From the NCBI RefSeq assembly GCF_004364585.1, contig NZ_SOAN01000005.1, forward strand, positions 173,172 through 237,171: a stretch of 64,000 nucleotides of DNA, given 5' to 3'. Source of the stretch: Nesterenkonia aurantiaca. GTDB taxonomy: Bacteria > Actinomycetota > Actinomycetes > Actinomycetales > Micrococcaceae. A program made the position numbers and the translations under genes. How positions within the stretch are numbered: position 1 is the first letter of the stretch; the number at the start of each line of letters is the position of its first letter. The notes under the pieces were generated by a model. It worked only from the letters and a program-made list of their open reading frames with translations. It was not told where the DNA came from and made no database searches. Positions 8,170 to 17,588 of this stretch are shown piece after piece.

Positions 8170-9539
8170 CCGCTACACGGCAGGACGCCGCAGGCAACAG
8201 CGCCGTTCTCGGCAGGGTGATGCGACCGCTGAACTCCCTGGTGGAGAAGCTGATCCCCTCGGCCCTGGTCTTCGCGATCGCACTGACCTTCATCGTGGGT
8301 GCTCTGGCGCTGATCTTCACCGACGCCGGCCCGATCCAGGTCGTCGAGGAATGGGGCATCGGCCTTGCCGGGCTGCTGGAGTTCATCACCCAGATGGCCC
8401 TCATCCTCTTCCTGGGCTACATCCTGGCCAACACGAGACCAGCCCGAAAGCTGCTGCGCCGCCTGGCCACAGTCCCCAGAACAGCGATCCAGGCCTACCT
8501 GTTCGTGTTCCTGATCGCCGCCCTGGCAAGCCTGATCACCTGGGGCCTGGGACTGGTGGTCGGTGGCCTGCTGGCGCGCGAAGTTGCTCACGTCTTCCGC
8601 GAACGCCAGATCCCGGTGCACTTCCCCATGCTGGTGGCCTCAGGGTTCTCCGGATTCGTGGTCTGGCATATGGGCTACTCCGCCTCGGGGCCGCTGACCG
8701 CAGCCACCCCCGACTCCTTCGTGGCAGAACAGCTGGGCGCTCCGCTTTCCGTGGGGGAGACCATCTTCTCCACCTGGAACATCATTGCCTGCATCGTCAC
8801 CATCGCGGTGGTCGCCTTGGCCCTCTACCTGGTGGCGCCTCGGGACAGCGCCACGGTGGTCCCGCTGAAAGTGGACGCACGCGAGGTCGACGTCGAGATC
8901 GACGACGCCGTCGAGACCCCCGCGGATCGTGTGGACGCCTCCCGCATTCCCACCCTGCTGATCGGGCTGATGCTGGTGGCCTATCTGATCATCCACTTCA
9001 GCGGCGGCGGCTCCCTGACCTTGGACGTGGTCAACTGGAGCTTCCTCGGGCTGATCATGCTGTTGGTCCGCAGCCCCTTCGAGCTGATCGCGCTGACCAA
9101 GCAGGCCGCCTCGAATGTGGGCGAGATCCTGCTGCAGTTCCCGCTGTATGCGGGCATCCTGGGCATCATGGCCGGCACTGGGCTGATGACCGTCATCTCA
9201 GAGGCTTTCGTAGCGATCTCCACTGCGCAGACGTTCGCGCTGTTCGCGTTCCTCTCCGCCGGACTGGTGAACTTCTTCGTGCCCTCCGGCGGCGGACAGA
9301 TCGCGGTGCAGGCCCCGATCCTGCTCGAGGCGGCAGAGACACTCAGCGTGGACCCCGCCATCGCCATCATGGCCGTGGCCTATGGCGACCAGTGGACGAA
9401 CATGATTCAGCCGTTCTGGGCGCTCCCGCTGCTGGCCATCGCTGGGCTGAAGATGCGCGACATCCTCAGCTACACCACGATCGTGCTCATCGCCTCCGGC
9501 ATCGTCTTCGGCGCAACCTTGCTCATCGTCTCGATGTGA
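8166..9539 (+). CDS. AtoE-type short-chain fatty acid transporter
   Basis: 457 residues with roughly ten membrane segments. The region VWHMGYSASGPL and the re-entrant-like PSGGGQIAVQAPILLEAA segment are characteristic of the AtoE short-chain fatty acid transporter family; YGDQWTNMIQPFWALPLLAIAGL closes the domain. It likely imports acetoacetate, butyrate or related acids across the membrane for the catabolic genes on the other side of the regulator. The start overlaps the stop of a small upstream frame. Exact substrate is not determinable from sequence. Confidence 0.83.
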   Translation: MTATRQDAAGNSAVLGRVMRPLNSLVEKLIPSALVFAIALTFIVGALALIFTDAGPIQVVEEWGIGLAGLLEFITQMALILFLGYILANTRPARKLLRRLATVPRTAIQAYLFVFLIAALASLITWGLGLVVGGLLAREVAHVFRERQIPVHFPMLVASGFSGFVVWHMGYSASGPLTAATPDSFVAEQLGAPLSVGETIFSTWNIIACIVTIAVVALALYLVAPRDSATVVPLKVDAREVDVEIDDAVETPADRVDASRIPTLLIGLMLVAYLIIHFSGGGSLTLDVVNWSFLGLIMLLVRSPFELIALTKQAASNVGEILLQFPLYAGILGIMAGTGLMTVISEAFVAISTAQTFALFAFLSAGLVNFFVPSGGGQIAVQAPILLEAAETLSVDPAIAIMAVAYGDQWTNMIQPFWALPLLAIAGLKMRDILSYTTIVLIASGIVFGATLLIVSM

Positions 9540-9561
9540 TCGGCCTGAATTGAGCCGCCGC

Positions 9562-9649
9562 GGGGCTGTCGCTGGGCTGTCGCTGGGCTGTCACTGGGCT
9601 GTCACTGGGCTTGTCATTGAGCAGCCGCGGGGCTGTCGCTGGGCTGTCG
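9562..9649. repeat. 11-bp minisatellite
   Basis: At least six imperfect copies of an 11-bp unit, GGGCTGTCGCT and its variants GGGCTGTCACT, fill the gap between the convergent transporter and zinc-finger genes. A longer segment, CCGCGGGGCTGTCGCTGGGC, occurs twice, around 9559 and 9625. Confidence 0.8.
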
Positions 9650-9658
9650 ATGAGCGGG

Positions 9659-9979
9659 TCAGAGCTCGAAGTAGAACTCGTGGTGCGCCGCGCAGCCGGG
9701 ATTGAATCCCGTCCCGCAGTGCGCGCAGGCCTCCGCGATGAGGTACTCCGCGATGCTGAACCGGGTGCGGCAGACCCCGCAGAGCAGCGCGAGCTCCTCC
9801 CGGCGCGCCCGCGGCCAGCGGCTGATCTCATGCGTCTCGGCCTCCTGGTGGCAGCGCAGGCAGGGATACCAGCGGTCGCAGCAGAAGAACCGGATCGCGA
9901 CGACGTCGCGCGGCCCGGCGTAGTGCCGGCAGCGCGTCTGATCATCCACCGCGGCCCCGCGGATCGCAGGCTCATCCAT
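9659..9979 (-). CDS. CHY-type zinc-finger protein
   Basis: 106 residues from ATG 9979. Cysteine/histidine pairs run through the whole protein: CRHY near the N-terminus, FFCCDRWYPCLRCH in the middle, CGVCRTRF and CAHCGTGFNPGC towards the C-terminus, enough for three zinc sites as in the CHY zinc-finger family. The role in bacteria is not established; plant and animal relatives are ubiquitin ligases, but this small protein consists of the finger alone. TAGCCT lies 7 nt before the ATG on its strand with no ribosome site, so a leaderless transcript is likely. Confidence 0.75.
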   Translation of the reverse strand: MDEPAIRGAAVDDQTRCRHYAGPRDVVAIRFFCCDRWYPCLRCHQEAETHEISRWPRARREELALLCGVCRTRFSIAEYLIAEACAHCGTGFNPGCAAHHEFYFEL

Positions 9980-10006
9980 GTCCCCGAGGCTAACCCACCC
10001 CAAACC

Positions 10007-10078
10007 GTTGAGGGGCGGATTCTCCGAGCATTTCATGCGGATTTTGGCCCAAACTGGTCGGAGAATCAGCCCCTCAAC
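10007..10078. repeat. 72-bp palindromic dispersed repeat, copy B
   Basis: Arms 10007-10027 and 10058-10078 match at 20 of 21 positions around a 30-nt centre that agrees with copy A at about 21 of 30 positions. It sits between divergent genes (zinc finger and ilvD), where a terminator would not be expected. The left arm has the copy C form (GGGGCGGATT) and the right arm the copy A form, which leaves one unpaired position. Confidence 0.85.
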
Positions 10079-10109
10079 GCTGGGTGGTCAGCCCCTCAAC
10101 GTTGGGTGG
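10066..10109. repeat. Tandem duplication (period 22) at palindrome edge
   Basis: Two adjacent 22-nt units (10066-10087 and 10088-10109; TCAGCCCCTCAACG then C/T then TGGGTGG). The first unit is the end of the palindrome's right arm plus its flank, so the right arm has been partly copied again. Confidence 0.85.
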
Positions 10110-10182
10110 CGGAATTCTGCATCGTGAGACAGGCGGCGGTGCGCGTGCGCCGGGACACGTCGGCAGGCATAGAATCCAGAGC

Positions 10183-11964
10183 ATGGCTGAGCACACCGCA
10201 GAGACCCCCGAGAACACTCCTGACATCGTCGAGGGCGCGGCGCCCTTCACCCCGCCCAAGGCGGTCACCGGACCCTCGATCCCGGAGAAGCCCCGCAGCT
10301 GGGAGGTCACCGACGGCTACACCCGCGCCCCGGCGCGCGGGATGCTGCGCGCGGTAGGCATGGGCGACGACGACTTCGGCAAGGCCCAGATCGGGATCGC
10401 CAGCTCCTGGAACGAGATCACCCCCTGCAACCTCTCGCTGGACCGCCTGGCCAAGGCCTCCAAGGAGGGTGTCCACGCCGGCGGCGGCTACCCGCTGGAG
10501 TTCGGCACCATCTCGGTCTCCGACGGCATCTCCATGGGCCATGAAGGCATGCACTACTCGCTGGTCTCCCGCGAGGTCATCGCCGACTCGGTGGAGACCG
10601 TCATCCAGGCCGAGCGGCTCGATGGCTCGGTGCTGCTCGCCGGCTGCGACAAGTCCCTGCCCGGCATGCTCATGGCCGCGGCCCGGCTGAACCTCTCCAG
10701 CGTGTTCCTCTACGCCGGCTCGATCATGCCCGGCGTGGCCCGCTTCGCCGACGGCACCGAGAAGGAGGTCACCCTGATCGACGCCTTCGAAGGTGTCGGC
10801 GCCTGTGCCCGCGGCACCATCAGCGAGGCCGACCTCGACGTCATCGAACGCGCCATCTGCCCCGGCGAAGGCGCCTGCGGCGGCATGTACACCGCCAACA
10901 CCATGGCCTGCATCGGTGAGGCGCTGGGCATGTCGCTCCCCGGCTCCGCCGCGCCGCCCTCGGCCGACCGCCGCCGCGACCACTACGCGCACAAGTCCGG
11001 CGAGGCCGTGGTGGAGCTGCTGCGCCAGGGCATCACCACCGCGGACATCCTCACCAAGAAGGCCTTTGAGAACGCGATCGCGGTGACCATGGCCTTCGGC
11101 GGCTCCACCAACGCGGTGCTGCACCTGCTCGCCATCGCCCGCGAGGCCGGGGTGGAGCTCGAGCTTGAGGACTTCAACCGGATCGGCGACAAGGTCCCGC
11201 ACCTCGGGGACCTCAAGCCCTTCGGCCAGTACGTGATGGCCGACGTCGACCGGGTCGGGGGAGTGCCGGTGGTCATGCGCGCCCTGCTCGACGCCGGCCT
11301 GATCCACGGCGACGCGCTCACCGTGACCGGCAAGACCGTCGCGGAGAACCTGGCGACGATCAACCCGCCGGACATCGACGGCAAGATCATCCGCGCCCTG
11401 AACAACCCGATGCACCCCAACGGCGGCATCGCGGTGCTGCATGGCTCGCTGGCCCCCGAGGGCGCGGTGGTGAAGTCCGCGGGCTTCGACGCCGAGGTCT
11501 TCGAGGGCACCGCCCGGGTCTTCGAGCGCGAGCAGCAGGCGCTCAAGGCCCTGGAGGAGGGCCGGATCCAGGCGGGCGACGTCGTCGTCATCCGCTATGA
11601 AGGCCCCAAGGGCGGACCGGGCATGCGCGAGATGCTCGCCATCACCGGAGCCATCAAGGGCGCCGGGCTGGGCAAGGACGTGCTGCTGATCACCGACGGT
11701 CGCTTCTCCGGAGGCACCACCGGGCTGTGCATCGGGCATATCGCCCCCGAGGCCGTGGACGGCGGGCCGATCGCCTTCGTCGCCGACGGGGACCTCATCC
11801 GGGTCGACATCGCCGGGCGGAGCATCGAGCTCGTGGTGGACGCCGCCGAACTCGCCACCCGCCAGCAGGACTGGACCCCGCTGCCGCCGTTCATCACCAC
11901 CGGGGTGCTCGGGAAATACGCCAAGCTGGTCCGCTCCGCCGCCGAGGGTGCCTACTGCGGCTGA
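10183..11964 (+). CDS. ilvD: Dihydroxy-acid dehydratase
   Basis: 593 residues. The iron-sulfur ligands are visible in [24 protein letters not shown] and [27 protein letters not shown] near the C-terminus is also a family signature. It dehydrates 2,3-dihydroxy-isovalerate and 2,3-dihydroxy-3-methylvalerate to the 2-keto acids in valine and isoleucine synthesis. The start ATG 10183 has no ribosome site, but TAGAAT (10170-10175) ends 7 nt before it, so the transcript probably begins at or next to the ATG. A longer frame from 10084 would run through the promoter box and is less likely. It is transcribed separately from the downstream ilvBNC. Confidence 0.95.
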   Translation: MAEHTAETPENTPDIVEGAAPFTPPKAVTGPSIPEKPRSWEVTDGYTRAPARGMLRAVGMGDDDFGKAQIGIASSWNEITPCNLSLDRLAKASKEGVHAGGGYPLEFGTISVSDGISMGHEGMHYSLVSREVIADSVETVIQAERLDGSVLLAGCDKSLPGMLMAAARLNLSSVFLYAGSIMPGVARFADGTEKEVTLIDAFEGVGACARGTISEADLDVIERAICPGEGACGGMYTANTMACIGEALGMSLPGSAAPPSADRRRDHYAHKSGEAVVELLRQGITTADILTKKAFENAIAVTMAFGGSTNAVLHLLAIAREAGVELELEDFNRIGDKVPHLGDLKPFGQYVMADVDRVGGVPVVMRALLDAGLIHGDALTVTGKTVAENLATINPPDIDGKIIRALNNPMHPNGGIAVLHGSLAPEGAVVKSAGFDAEVFEGTARVFEREQQALKALEEGRIQAGDVVVIRYEGPKGGPGMREMLAITGAIKGAGLGKDVLLITDGRFSGGTTGLCIGHIAPEAVDGGPIAFVADGDLIRVDIAGRSIELVVDAAELATRQQDWTPLPPFITTGVLGKYAKLVRSAAEGAYCG

Positions 11965-11993
11965 GCCGGTGAGCATCGGCGCCGGTCACCGGC
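11965..11993 (+). terminator. Hairpin after ilvD
   Basis: GCCGGTGA (11965-11972) pairs perfectly with TCACCGGC (11986-11993), directly after the ilvD stop codon. There is no T-tract. It would separate ilvD from the attenuated ilvB leader. Confidence 0.4.
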
Positions 11994-12084
11994 GGCGCCG
12001 CCCACCAGCAGCGTCGGCATACCGGATTTCCACCATGTGAGACGGGTATCCGGGATGTTGACACGGATCACAGGCCAGGGAAGC

Positions 12085-12150
12085 ATGGATGCCATGCGTC
12101 AACTACTAGCGGTCGTACCCGTATCCGCCGCCGGGGGACATGTGAAGTGA
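12085..12150 (+). CDS. ilvB leader peptide
   Basis: A 21-codon frame (ATG 12085; a second in-frame ATG at 12094) reading MDAMRQLLAVVPVSAAGGHV then K. Six of 21 residues are Leu or Val, including the adjacent CTA CTA, which are rare leucine codons in GC-rich actinobacteria, and two GTA valine codons. It is followed by competing hairpins and an intrinsic terminator before ilvB, the standard layout for ribosome-mediated attenuation. There is no Ile codon. TTGACA occurs at 12058-12063 but I see no convincing -10 box at the right distance. Confidence 0.75.
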   Translation: MDAMRQLLAVVPVSAAGGHVK

Positions 12151-12165
12151 TTCACAGGCCCCAGG

Positions 12166-12199
12166 TCGGCCGCTCGTCCGCCTCACACGAGGCGGCCGA
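12166..12199 (+). promoter_or_regulatory. ilvB leader hairpin (pause or antiterminator)
   Basis: TCGGCCGC (12166-12173) pairs with GCGGCCGA (12192-12199), with further pairing of TCGT to ACGA inside. It lies between the leader peptide stop and the terminator. A smaller stem, TGTGAA/TTCACA (12141-12156), overlaps the leader stop codon. Which arms compete with the terminator needs a folding calculation. Confidence 0.55.
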
Positions 12200-12230
12200 A
12201 TGGTTGAACTGGAGCTGACGCATCCGCTCA

Positions 12231-12270
12231 CCCCGGCAGAAGGCCCCACAGGCTTCTCAGCCGGGGTTTT
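12231..12270 (+). terminator. ilvB attenuator terminator
   Basis: CCCCGGC (12231-12237) pairs with GCCGGGG (12260-12266), and AGAAG inside pairs with CTTCT, followed by TTTT (12267-12270) and CTCTT. It is one of the few hairpins here with a real T-tract. It sits 77 nt before the ilvB start, in the position of an attenuator. Confidence 0.75.
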
Positions 12271-12347
12271 CTCTTGACCGGAGTGGATCCACCACGGATC
12301 AGAGACTTCTTGGATCAGCAATTCGGGAACCAGAGACTGAGGAAAAG

Positions 12348-14225
12348 ATGAGCAATCTGACAGCCACGACCCCAGCGATGCTGGCGTCGAAAGCATCCAG
12401 CAGCGCCGCTGGGATCTCCCCGGACCCCCGCATCTACGGCCCGGGCCGCACCGTGGAACCGGTAGCGGTCACCGGCGCGGAATCGATCATCCGCAGCCTT
12501 GAGTCGCTGGGTGTCACCGACGTCTTCGGCATCCCCGGCGGCACCATCCTGCCGACCTATGACCCGCTGATGGACTCCGAGCAGATCAACCACATCCTGG
12601 TGCGCCATGAGCAGGGCGGCGGCCACGCCGCCCAGGGCTACGCGATGGTCACCGGCGAGGTGGGCGTCTGCTTCGCCACCTCCGGGCCCGGGGCGACGAA
12701 CCTGGTCACCCCGATGGCCGACGCCCATATGGACTCCGTGCCGATGGTCGCGATCACCGGTCAGGTCAACGCCGCGGTGATCGGCACCGACGCGTTCCAG
12801 GAGGCCGACATCGTCGGGATCGCCACCCCGATCACCAAGCACTCCTACCTGGTCACCGACGCCGACCAGATCCCCCGGGTGATGGCCGAGGCCTTCCACC
12901 TGGCCTCCACCGGCCGGCCCGGCCCGGTGCTGGTGGACATCACCAAGTCCGCCCAGGTCGCGCAGACCACCTTCGCCTGGCCGCCGAAGATCGAGCTCAA
13001 CGGCTACCGCCCGGTGACCCGCGGGCATTCCAAGCAGATCCGCGAGGCCGCGAAGCTGATCCAGGGCGCCTCGCGTCCGGTGTTCTACATCGGCGGCGGC
13101 ATGATCAAGGCCGAGGCCTCCGAGGAGTTCTACAGGCTGGCCGAGACCGTCGGGGCTCCGGTGGTCAACACGCTGATGGCCCGCGGCGCGTTCCCGGACT
13201 CACACGAGCAGAATCTGGGCATGCCCGGGATGCACGGCACGGTCTCCGCCGTCGCCGCGCTGCAGCGCTCGGATCTGCTGATCACCCTCGGCGCGCGCTT
13301 CGATGACCGGGTCACCGGGCAGCTCGAGAGCTTCGCCCCGGACGCCAAGGTCATCCACGCCGACATCGACCCGGCGGAGATCTCGAAGAACCGGACGGCC
13401 GATGTGCCGATCGTCGGCTCGCTCAAGGAGATCGTGCCCGAGCTGACCGTCGCCTTCGACACGCTGGTGGCCAAGCACGGCCGCACCGACATCAGCGGCT
13501 GGTGGAAGCAGCTCAACCGCTTCCGCGAGACCTACCCGCTGGGCTACACCACCCCGGAGGACGGCAAGATCGCCCCGCAGCAGGTGATCGAGAAGATCAA
13601 CCAGGCCGCCGGACCCGAGGCGGTCTACGTCGCCGGCGTGGGCCAGCACCAGATGTGGTCCTCGCAGTTCGTGAAGTACGAGCGGCCCCGGCAGTGGCTG
13701 AACTCCGGCGGACTCGGCACCATGGGCTACGCGGTGCCTGCCGCCATGGGCGCCCAGGTGGGCAACCCGGACCGGGTGGTCTGGGCGATCGACGGCGACG
13801 GCTGCTTCCAGATGACCAACCAGGAGCTCGCCACCTGCGCGATCAACAAGATCCCGATCAAGGTCGCGGTGATCAACAACTCCTCCCTGGGCATGGTGCG
13901 CCAATGGCAGACCCTGTTCTACGAGTCCCGGTACTCCAACACCCATCTCAACACCTCGGTCTCGGACTCCGGCGGGGAGATCGTGCGGATCCCCGACTTC
14001 CTCAAGCTCGCCGAGGCCTACGGCTGCGCGGGGCTGCGCTGCGAGCGTCCCGAGGACATCGACGCCGTGATCGCCGAGGCGATGGCGATCAACGACCGCC
14101 CGGTGGTGGTGGACTTCGTGGTCTCCCGTGATTCGATGGTCTGGCCGATGGTCCCTGCAGGGGTCTCCAACAGCGACATCCAGTTCGCGCAAAACCTGAC
14201 CCCGCAGTGGGACGAGGAGGACTAA
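12348..14225 (+). CDS. ilvB: Acetolactate synthase, large subunit
   Basis: 625 residues from ATG 12348 with a GAGGAAAAG ribosome site. The ThDP catalytic Glu lies in [13 protein letters not shown] (~residue 87); the FAD/central domain follows; the ThDP-Mg motif starts at [14 protein letters not shown] (~residue 482) and ends near NNSSLGMV. It condenses two pyruvates to acetolactate, or pyruvate with 2-ketobutyrate, the first common step of branched-chain synthesis. It is controlled by the leader attenuator and followed after 4 nt by the regulatory subunit gene. The ~40 N-terminal residues are low-complexity and poorly conserved in the family. Confidence 0.95.
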   Translation: MSNLTATTPAMLASKASSSAAGISPDPRIYGPGRTVEPVAVTGAESIIRSLESLGVTDVFGIPGGTILPTYDPLMDSEQINHILVRHEQGGGHAAQGYAMVTGEVGVCFATSGPGATNLVTPMADAHMDSVPMVAITGQVNAAVIGTDAFQEADIVGIATPITKHSYLVTDADQIPRVMAEAFHLASTGRPGPVLVDITKSAQVAQTTFAWPPKIELNGYRPVTRGHSKQIREAAKLIQGASRPVFYIGGGMIKAEASEEFYRLAETVGAPVVNTLMARGAFPDSHEQNLGMPGMHGTVSAVAALQRSDLLITLGARFDDRVTGQLESFAPDAKVIHADIDPAEISKNRTADVPIVGSLKEIVPELTVAFDTLVAKHGRTDISGWWKQLNRFRETYPLGYTTPEDGKIAPQQVIEKINQAAGPEAVYVAGVGQHQMWSSQFVKYERPRQWLNSGGLGTMGYAVPAAMGAQVGNPDRVVWAIDGDGCFQMTNQELATCAINKIPIKVAVINNSSLGMVRQWQTLFYESRYSNTHLNTSVSDSGGEIVRIPDFLKLAEAYGCAGLRCERPEDIDAVIAEAMAINDRPVVVDFVVSRDSMVWPMVPAGVSNSDIQFAQNLTPQWDEED

Positions 14226-14229
14226 GAGC

Positions 14230-14763
14230 ATGGGCACACATGACATCATCGCGCCGGAGCAGCGCCGCACGCTCTCGGTCCTGGTCGAGGACGTCCCCGG
14301 CGTGCTGACCAAGGTCTCCGGGCTCTTCGCCCGCCGCGCATTCAACATCCACTCACTGGCGGTGGGTCCCTCCGAGCTGCCCGGCCTGAGCCGGATCACC
14401 GTGGTGGTCGACGCCGACTCGAAGCTGCTGGAGCAGATCACCAAACAGCTGAACAAGCTGATCAATGTCATCAAGATCATCGAGCTGGCACCGGAGAACT
14501 CGGTCCAGCGCGAACACCTGCTGATCAAGGTGAAGGCTGACTCGCCCACCCGTCTGCAGGTCACCCAGGCCGTCGAGCTCTTCCGCGCCAAGATCGTGGA
14601 CGTCTCCGTGGACTCACTCACCGTTGAGGCCACCGGCGCACCTGACAAGCTCAATGCTCTGCTCGAGGTCCTGGAGCCCTTCGGAGTGCGCGAGATCGTG
14701 CGCTCCGGCGGACTCGCGATCTCCCGCGGCTCGAAGTCCATGACCGACCGAGCGCTGCGCTGA
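14230..14763 (+). CDS. ilvN: Acetolactate synthase, small (regulatory) subunit
   Basis: 177 residues. Residues ~10-85 form an ACT domain (LSVLVEDVPGVLTKVSGLFARR) that binds valine for feedback inhibition; the C-terminal domain contacts the catalytic subunit. The GAGGAGG ribosome site lies in the last codons of ilvB, and only 4 nt separate the genes, so the subunits are co-translated. The length is normal for the long actinobacterial form. Confidence 0.95.
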   Translation: MGTHDIIAPEQRRTLSVLVEDVPGVLTKVSGLFARRAFNIHSLAVGPSELPGLSRITVVVDADSKLLEQITKQLNKLINVIKIIELAPENSVQREHLLIKVKADSPTRLQVTQAVELFRAKIVDVSVDSLTVEATGAPDKLNALLEVLEPFGVREIVRSGGLAISRGSKSMTDRALR

Positions 14764-14817
14764 CCACCTGAGAACCCCTGACCTGTCAATCAATCCCCAC
14801 CATGAGGAGCCCTCACT

Positions 14818-15843
14818 GTGACTGATCTCTATTACGACGACGACGCCGACCTGTCCGTGCTCAGCGGCAAGAAGGTCGCTGTCATCGGCTACGGATCCCA
14901 GGGCCATGCCCACGCGCTGTCCCTGCGCGACTCAGGCGTCGACGTCGTCGTCGGTCTGAAGGCAGACTCCAGCTCCAAGGCCAAGGCCGAGGAGCAGGGC
15001 CTGACCGTGAAGACCGTGGCCGAGGCCTCCGCCGAGGCCGACGTCATCATGATCCTGGTCCCGGACCAGCACCAGGCCGCGGTCTACTCCGCCGAGATCG
15101 CCCCGCACCTGGTGCCGGGCAACGTGCTGCTGTTCTCCCACGGCTTCAACATCCGCTTCGGCTACATCGAAGCGCCCACCGAGGTCGGCGTCGCGATGGT
15201 CGCCCCGAAGGGACCGGGCCACGTGGTCCGCCGCGAGTACGAGGCCGGCCGCGGCGTGCCCGCCCTGATCGCCGTGGAGCAGGACCCCTCGGGCGAGGCC
15301 AAGTCGATCGCGCTGGCCTACGCCAAGGGCATCGGCGGCACCCGCGCCGGCGTCATCGAGACCACCTTCACCGAAGAGACCGAGACCGACCTCTTCGGTG
15401 AGCAGGCTGTTCTCTGCGGCGGCGCCTCCCAGCTGGTGCAGTACGGCTTCGAGACCCTCACCGAGGCCGGCTACAAGCCCGAGATCGCCTACTTCGAGGT
15501 GCTCCACGAGCTGAAGCTGATCGTGGACCTGATGGTCGAGGGCGGCCTGACCAAGCAGCGCTGGTCGATCTCCGACACCGCCGAGTTCGGCGACTACGTC
15601 TCCGGCCCCCGGGTGATCTCCCCGGAGGTCAAGGAGAACATGAAGGCCGTGCTCGCCGACATCCAGTCCGGAGCCTTCGCCAAGCGCTTCATGGATGACC
15701 AGCGCGACGGCGGCAGTGAGTTCAACGAGCTGCGCAAGAAGAACGAGTCGCACCCGATCGAGTCCACCGGTCGCGAGCTGCGCAAGCTCTTCTCCTGGAT
15801 CCCGCAGGACGATGACTACACCGAGGGCACCACCGCTCGATGA
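14818..15843 (+). CDS. ilvC: Ketol-acid reductoisomerase (class I)
   Basis: 341 residues from GTG 14818, with GAGGAG 8 nt upstream. The NADPH loop [11 protein letters not shown] is at residue ~24; the Mg-binding acidic residues lie in [11 protein letters not shown] and in the [13 protein letters not shown] segment. It isomerises and reduces acetolactate or acetohydroxybutyrate, the step before IlvD. It is the third gene of the ilvBNC operon and ends in a strong hairpin at 15850-15894. Confidence 0.96.
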   Translation: MTDLYYDDDADLSVLSGKKVAVIGYGSQGHAHALSLRDSGVDVVVGLKADSSSKAKAEEQGLTVKTVAEASAEADVIMILVPDQHQAAVYSAEIAPHLVPGNVLLFSHGFNIRFGYIEAPTEVGVAMVAPKGPGHVVRREYEAGRGVPALIAVEQDPSGEAKSIALAYAKGIGGTRAGVIETTFTEETETDLFGEQAVLCGGASQLVQYGFETLTEAGYKPEIAYFEVLHELKLIVDLMVEGGLTKQRWSISDTAEFGDYVSGPRVISPEVKENMKAVLADIQSGAFAKRFMDDQRDGGSEFNELRKKNESHPIESTGRELRKLFSWIPQDDDYTEGTTAR

Positions 15844-15849
15844 GTGATC

Positions 15850-15894
15850 ACGGTGAGCGGGGCGGGCCGTGACACGGCCCGCCCCGCTCACCGT
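15850..15894 (+). terminator. ilvBNC terminator hairpin
   Basis: A perfect 22-bp inverted repeat (15850-15871 and 15873-15894; arms start ACGGTGAGCGGGGCGGGC) lies 6 nt after the ilvC stop. It has no T-tract but would be very stable. It separates ilvBNC from serA. Confidence 0.75.
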
Positions 15895-15942
15895 CTTCGC
15901 GTGACCACCCGAACCACGAAGCGCCAGCAGAAGAAGGACATT

Positions 15943-17538
15943 GTGAGCACTCACCGCCCCGTCGTCGTACTTGCCGAAGAACTCTCACCCGCCACTGTCG
16001 AGGCACTGGGACCGGACTTTGAGATCCGCCAGTCCGACGGAACCGATCGCGAGCGGCTCTTCGCCGACCTCGCCGACGCCGAGGCCATCATGGTGCGCTC
16101 GGCCACCCAGGTCGACGCCGAGGTGCTCTCCCACGCCAAGAAGCTCAAGGTCGTGGCCCGGGCCGGGGTGGGACTGGACAACGTCGACATCAAGGCCGCC
16201 ACCGCGGCCGGCGTGATGGTCGTCAACGCCCCGACCTCGAACATCACCTCCGCCGCGGAGCTCACCTGCGCCCACATCCTGGGCCTAGCCCGGCACATCT
16301 CCCCGGCCCACCAGGCGCTGCGCGACGGCGCCTGGAAGCGCTCGAAGTACTCCGGCGTGGAACTCGCCGAGAAGACCCTCGGCGTGATCGGTCTGGGCCG
16401 GATCGGCGGTCTCGTGGCCGAGCGGATGAAGGCCTTCGACATGGAGATCATCGCCTACGACCCCTACGTCACCTCCGCCCGGGCCCACCAGCTCGGCGCT
16501 CAGCTGGTCACCTTGGAGGAGCTCTACGCGAAGTCCGACGTGATCACCATCCACATGCCCAAGACCCCCGAGACCTTAGGCATGCTCAACACCGCGGCCT
16601 TCGCGAAGATGAAGGACACCGCCTTCGTGGTCAACGTCGCCCGCGGCGGGTTGATCGACGAGGCCGACCTGGAGCAGGCCCTGGCCGAGGGCACCATCGG
16701 CGGCGCCGCAGTGGACGTCTTCGCCACCGAGCCCTCCACCGACCTGCCCTTCTTCACCCGCGAGAACGTGGTGGTCACCCCGCACCTGGGCGCCTCCACC
16801 GCCGAGGCCCAGGAGAAGGCCGGAGTCTCCGTGGCGAAGTCGGTGCGCCTGGCCCTGGCCGGCGAGCTGGTCCCGGACGCGGTCAATGTCGCCGGCGGCG
16901 CCATCGACGAGCTGGTCCGCCCAGGCATCCCGCTGATCGAGAAGCTCGGCCGGATCCTCAACGCCCTGGCCACCGACGCCTTCACCGATATCGAGACCGA
17001 GGCCGCCGGTGAGATCGCCGAGCTCGACGTCTCCGCGCTGCAGCTCGCAGCGCTCAAAGGCCTGTTCACCGACGTGGTCTCGGAGCAGGTGTCCTACGTC
17101 AACGCCCCGGTGCTCGCCGAGCAGCGCGGAATCTCCACCCGGCTGACCACCACCACCGAGGTGGAGGACTACCGCAACGCGCTCACCGTGCGCGGCGCCA
17201 CCAGCTCCGGGACCAACCTGGAGGTCCGCGGCACGCTCACCGGGCCCAAGCAGATCCAGAAGATCGTCGGGATCAACGGCTACGACCTGGAGATCGCGCT
17301 CACCGAGCATCTGGTGGTGCTCGAATACGCCGACCGCCCCGGCGTGGTCGGCGCCCTCGGCCGGATCCTGGGGGAGCACCAGGTCAACATCGCCGGCATG
17401 CAGGTCTCGCAGAACACCAAGGAAGGCCGCGCGCTGGCCGTGCTCGCCATCGACGCCGCGCTGCCCGCCGGGGTGCTCGACGCGATCAACTCCGAGGTCC
17501 AGGCCAACCTGGCCGCCGAGGTGGACCTCGAGGACTGA
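15943..17538 (+). CDS. serA: D-3-phosphoglycerate dehydrogenase
   Basis: 531 residues from GTG 15943, chosen because AGAAGAAGGA stands just before it; an earlier in-frame ATG at 15844 would translate through the ilvC terminator. The order is substrate/NAD domains (GLGRIGGLV at ~residue 151; catalytic RGGLIDE and TPHLGAST segments), an intervening ASB domain (~320-450) and a C-terminal ACT domain (LEYADRPGVVGALGRILGEH). This is the long actinobacterial type inhibited by serine. It catalyses the first step of serine synthesis. It is downstream of ilvBNC but has its own ribosome site. Confidence 0.95.
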   Translation: MSTHRPVVVLAEELSPATVEALGPDFEIRQSDGTDRERLFADLADAEAIMVRSATQVDAEVLSHAKKLKVVARAGVGLDNVDIKAATAAGVMVVNAPTSNITSAAELTCAHILGLARHISPAHQALRDGAWKRSKYSGVELAEKTLGVIGLGRIGGLVAERMKAFDMEIIAYDPYVTSARAHQLGAQLVTLEELYAKSDVITIHMPKTPETLGMLNTAAFAKMKDTAFVVNVARGGLIDEADLEQALAEGTIGGAAVDVFATEPSTDLPFFTRENVVVTPHLGASTAEAQEKAGVSVAKSVRLALAGELVPDAVNVAGGAIDELVRPGIPLIEKLGRILNALATDAFTDIETEAAGEIAELDVSALQLAALKGLFTDVVSEQVSYVNAPVLAEQRGISTRLTTTTEVEDYRNALTVRGATSSGTNLEVRGTLTGPKQIQKIVGINGYDLEIALTEHLVVLEYADRPGVVGALGRILGEHQVNIAGMQVSQNTKEGRALAVLAIDAALPAGVLDAINSEVQANLAAEVDLED

Positions 17539-17553
17539 GCTGCGCGGTTCTCA

Positions 17554-17588
17554 CCCGGTGCAGGTCTGCGGCCCAGACCTGCACCGGG
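17554..17588 (+). terminator. serA terminator hairpin
   Basis: CCCGGTGCAGGTCTG (17554-17568) and its exact complement (17574-17588) form a 15-bp stem with a 5-nt loop, 15 nt after the serA stop. Its 3' arm is the first unit of the 23-bp tandem array that follows. Confidence 0.7.

Noticed and set aside
10084..10182. 33-residue N-terminal extension of ilvD
   Set aside because: It would be translated through the TAGAAT box and part of the duplicated palindrome edge; the ATG at 10183 fits the family.
12058..12063. TTGACA as -35 box of the ilvB leader
   Set aside because: No acceptable -10 box at 16-19 nt; left open and not listed as a promoter.
15844..15942. Longer N-terminus of SerA
   Set aside because: It reads through the ilvBNC terminator hairpin; a good ribosome site precedes GTG 15943.
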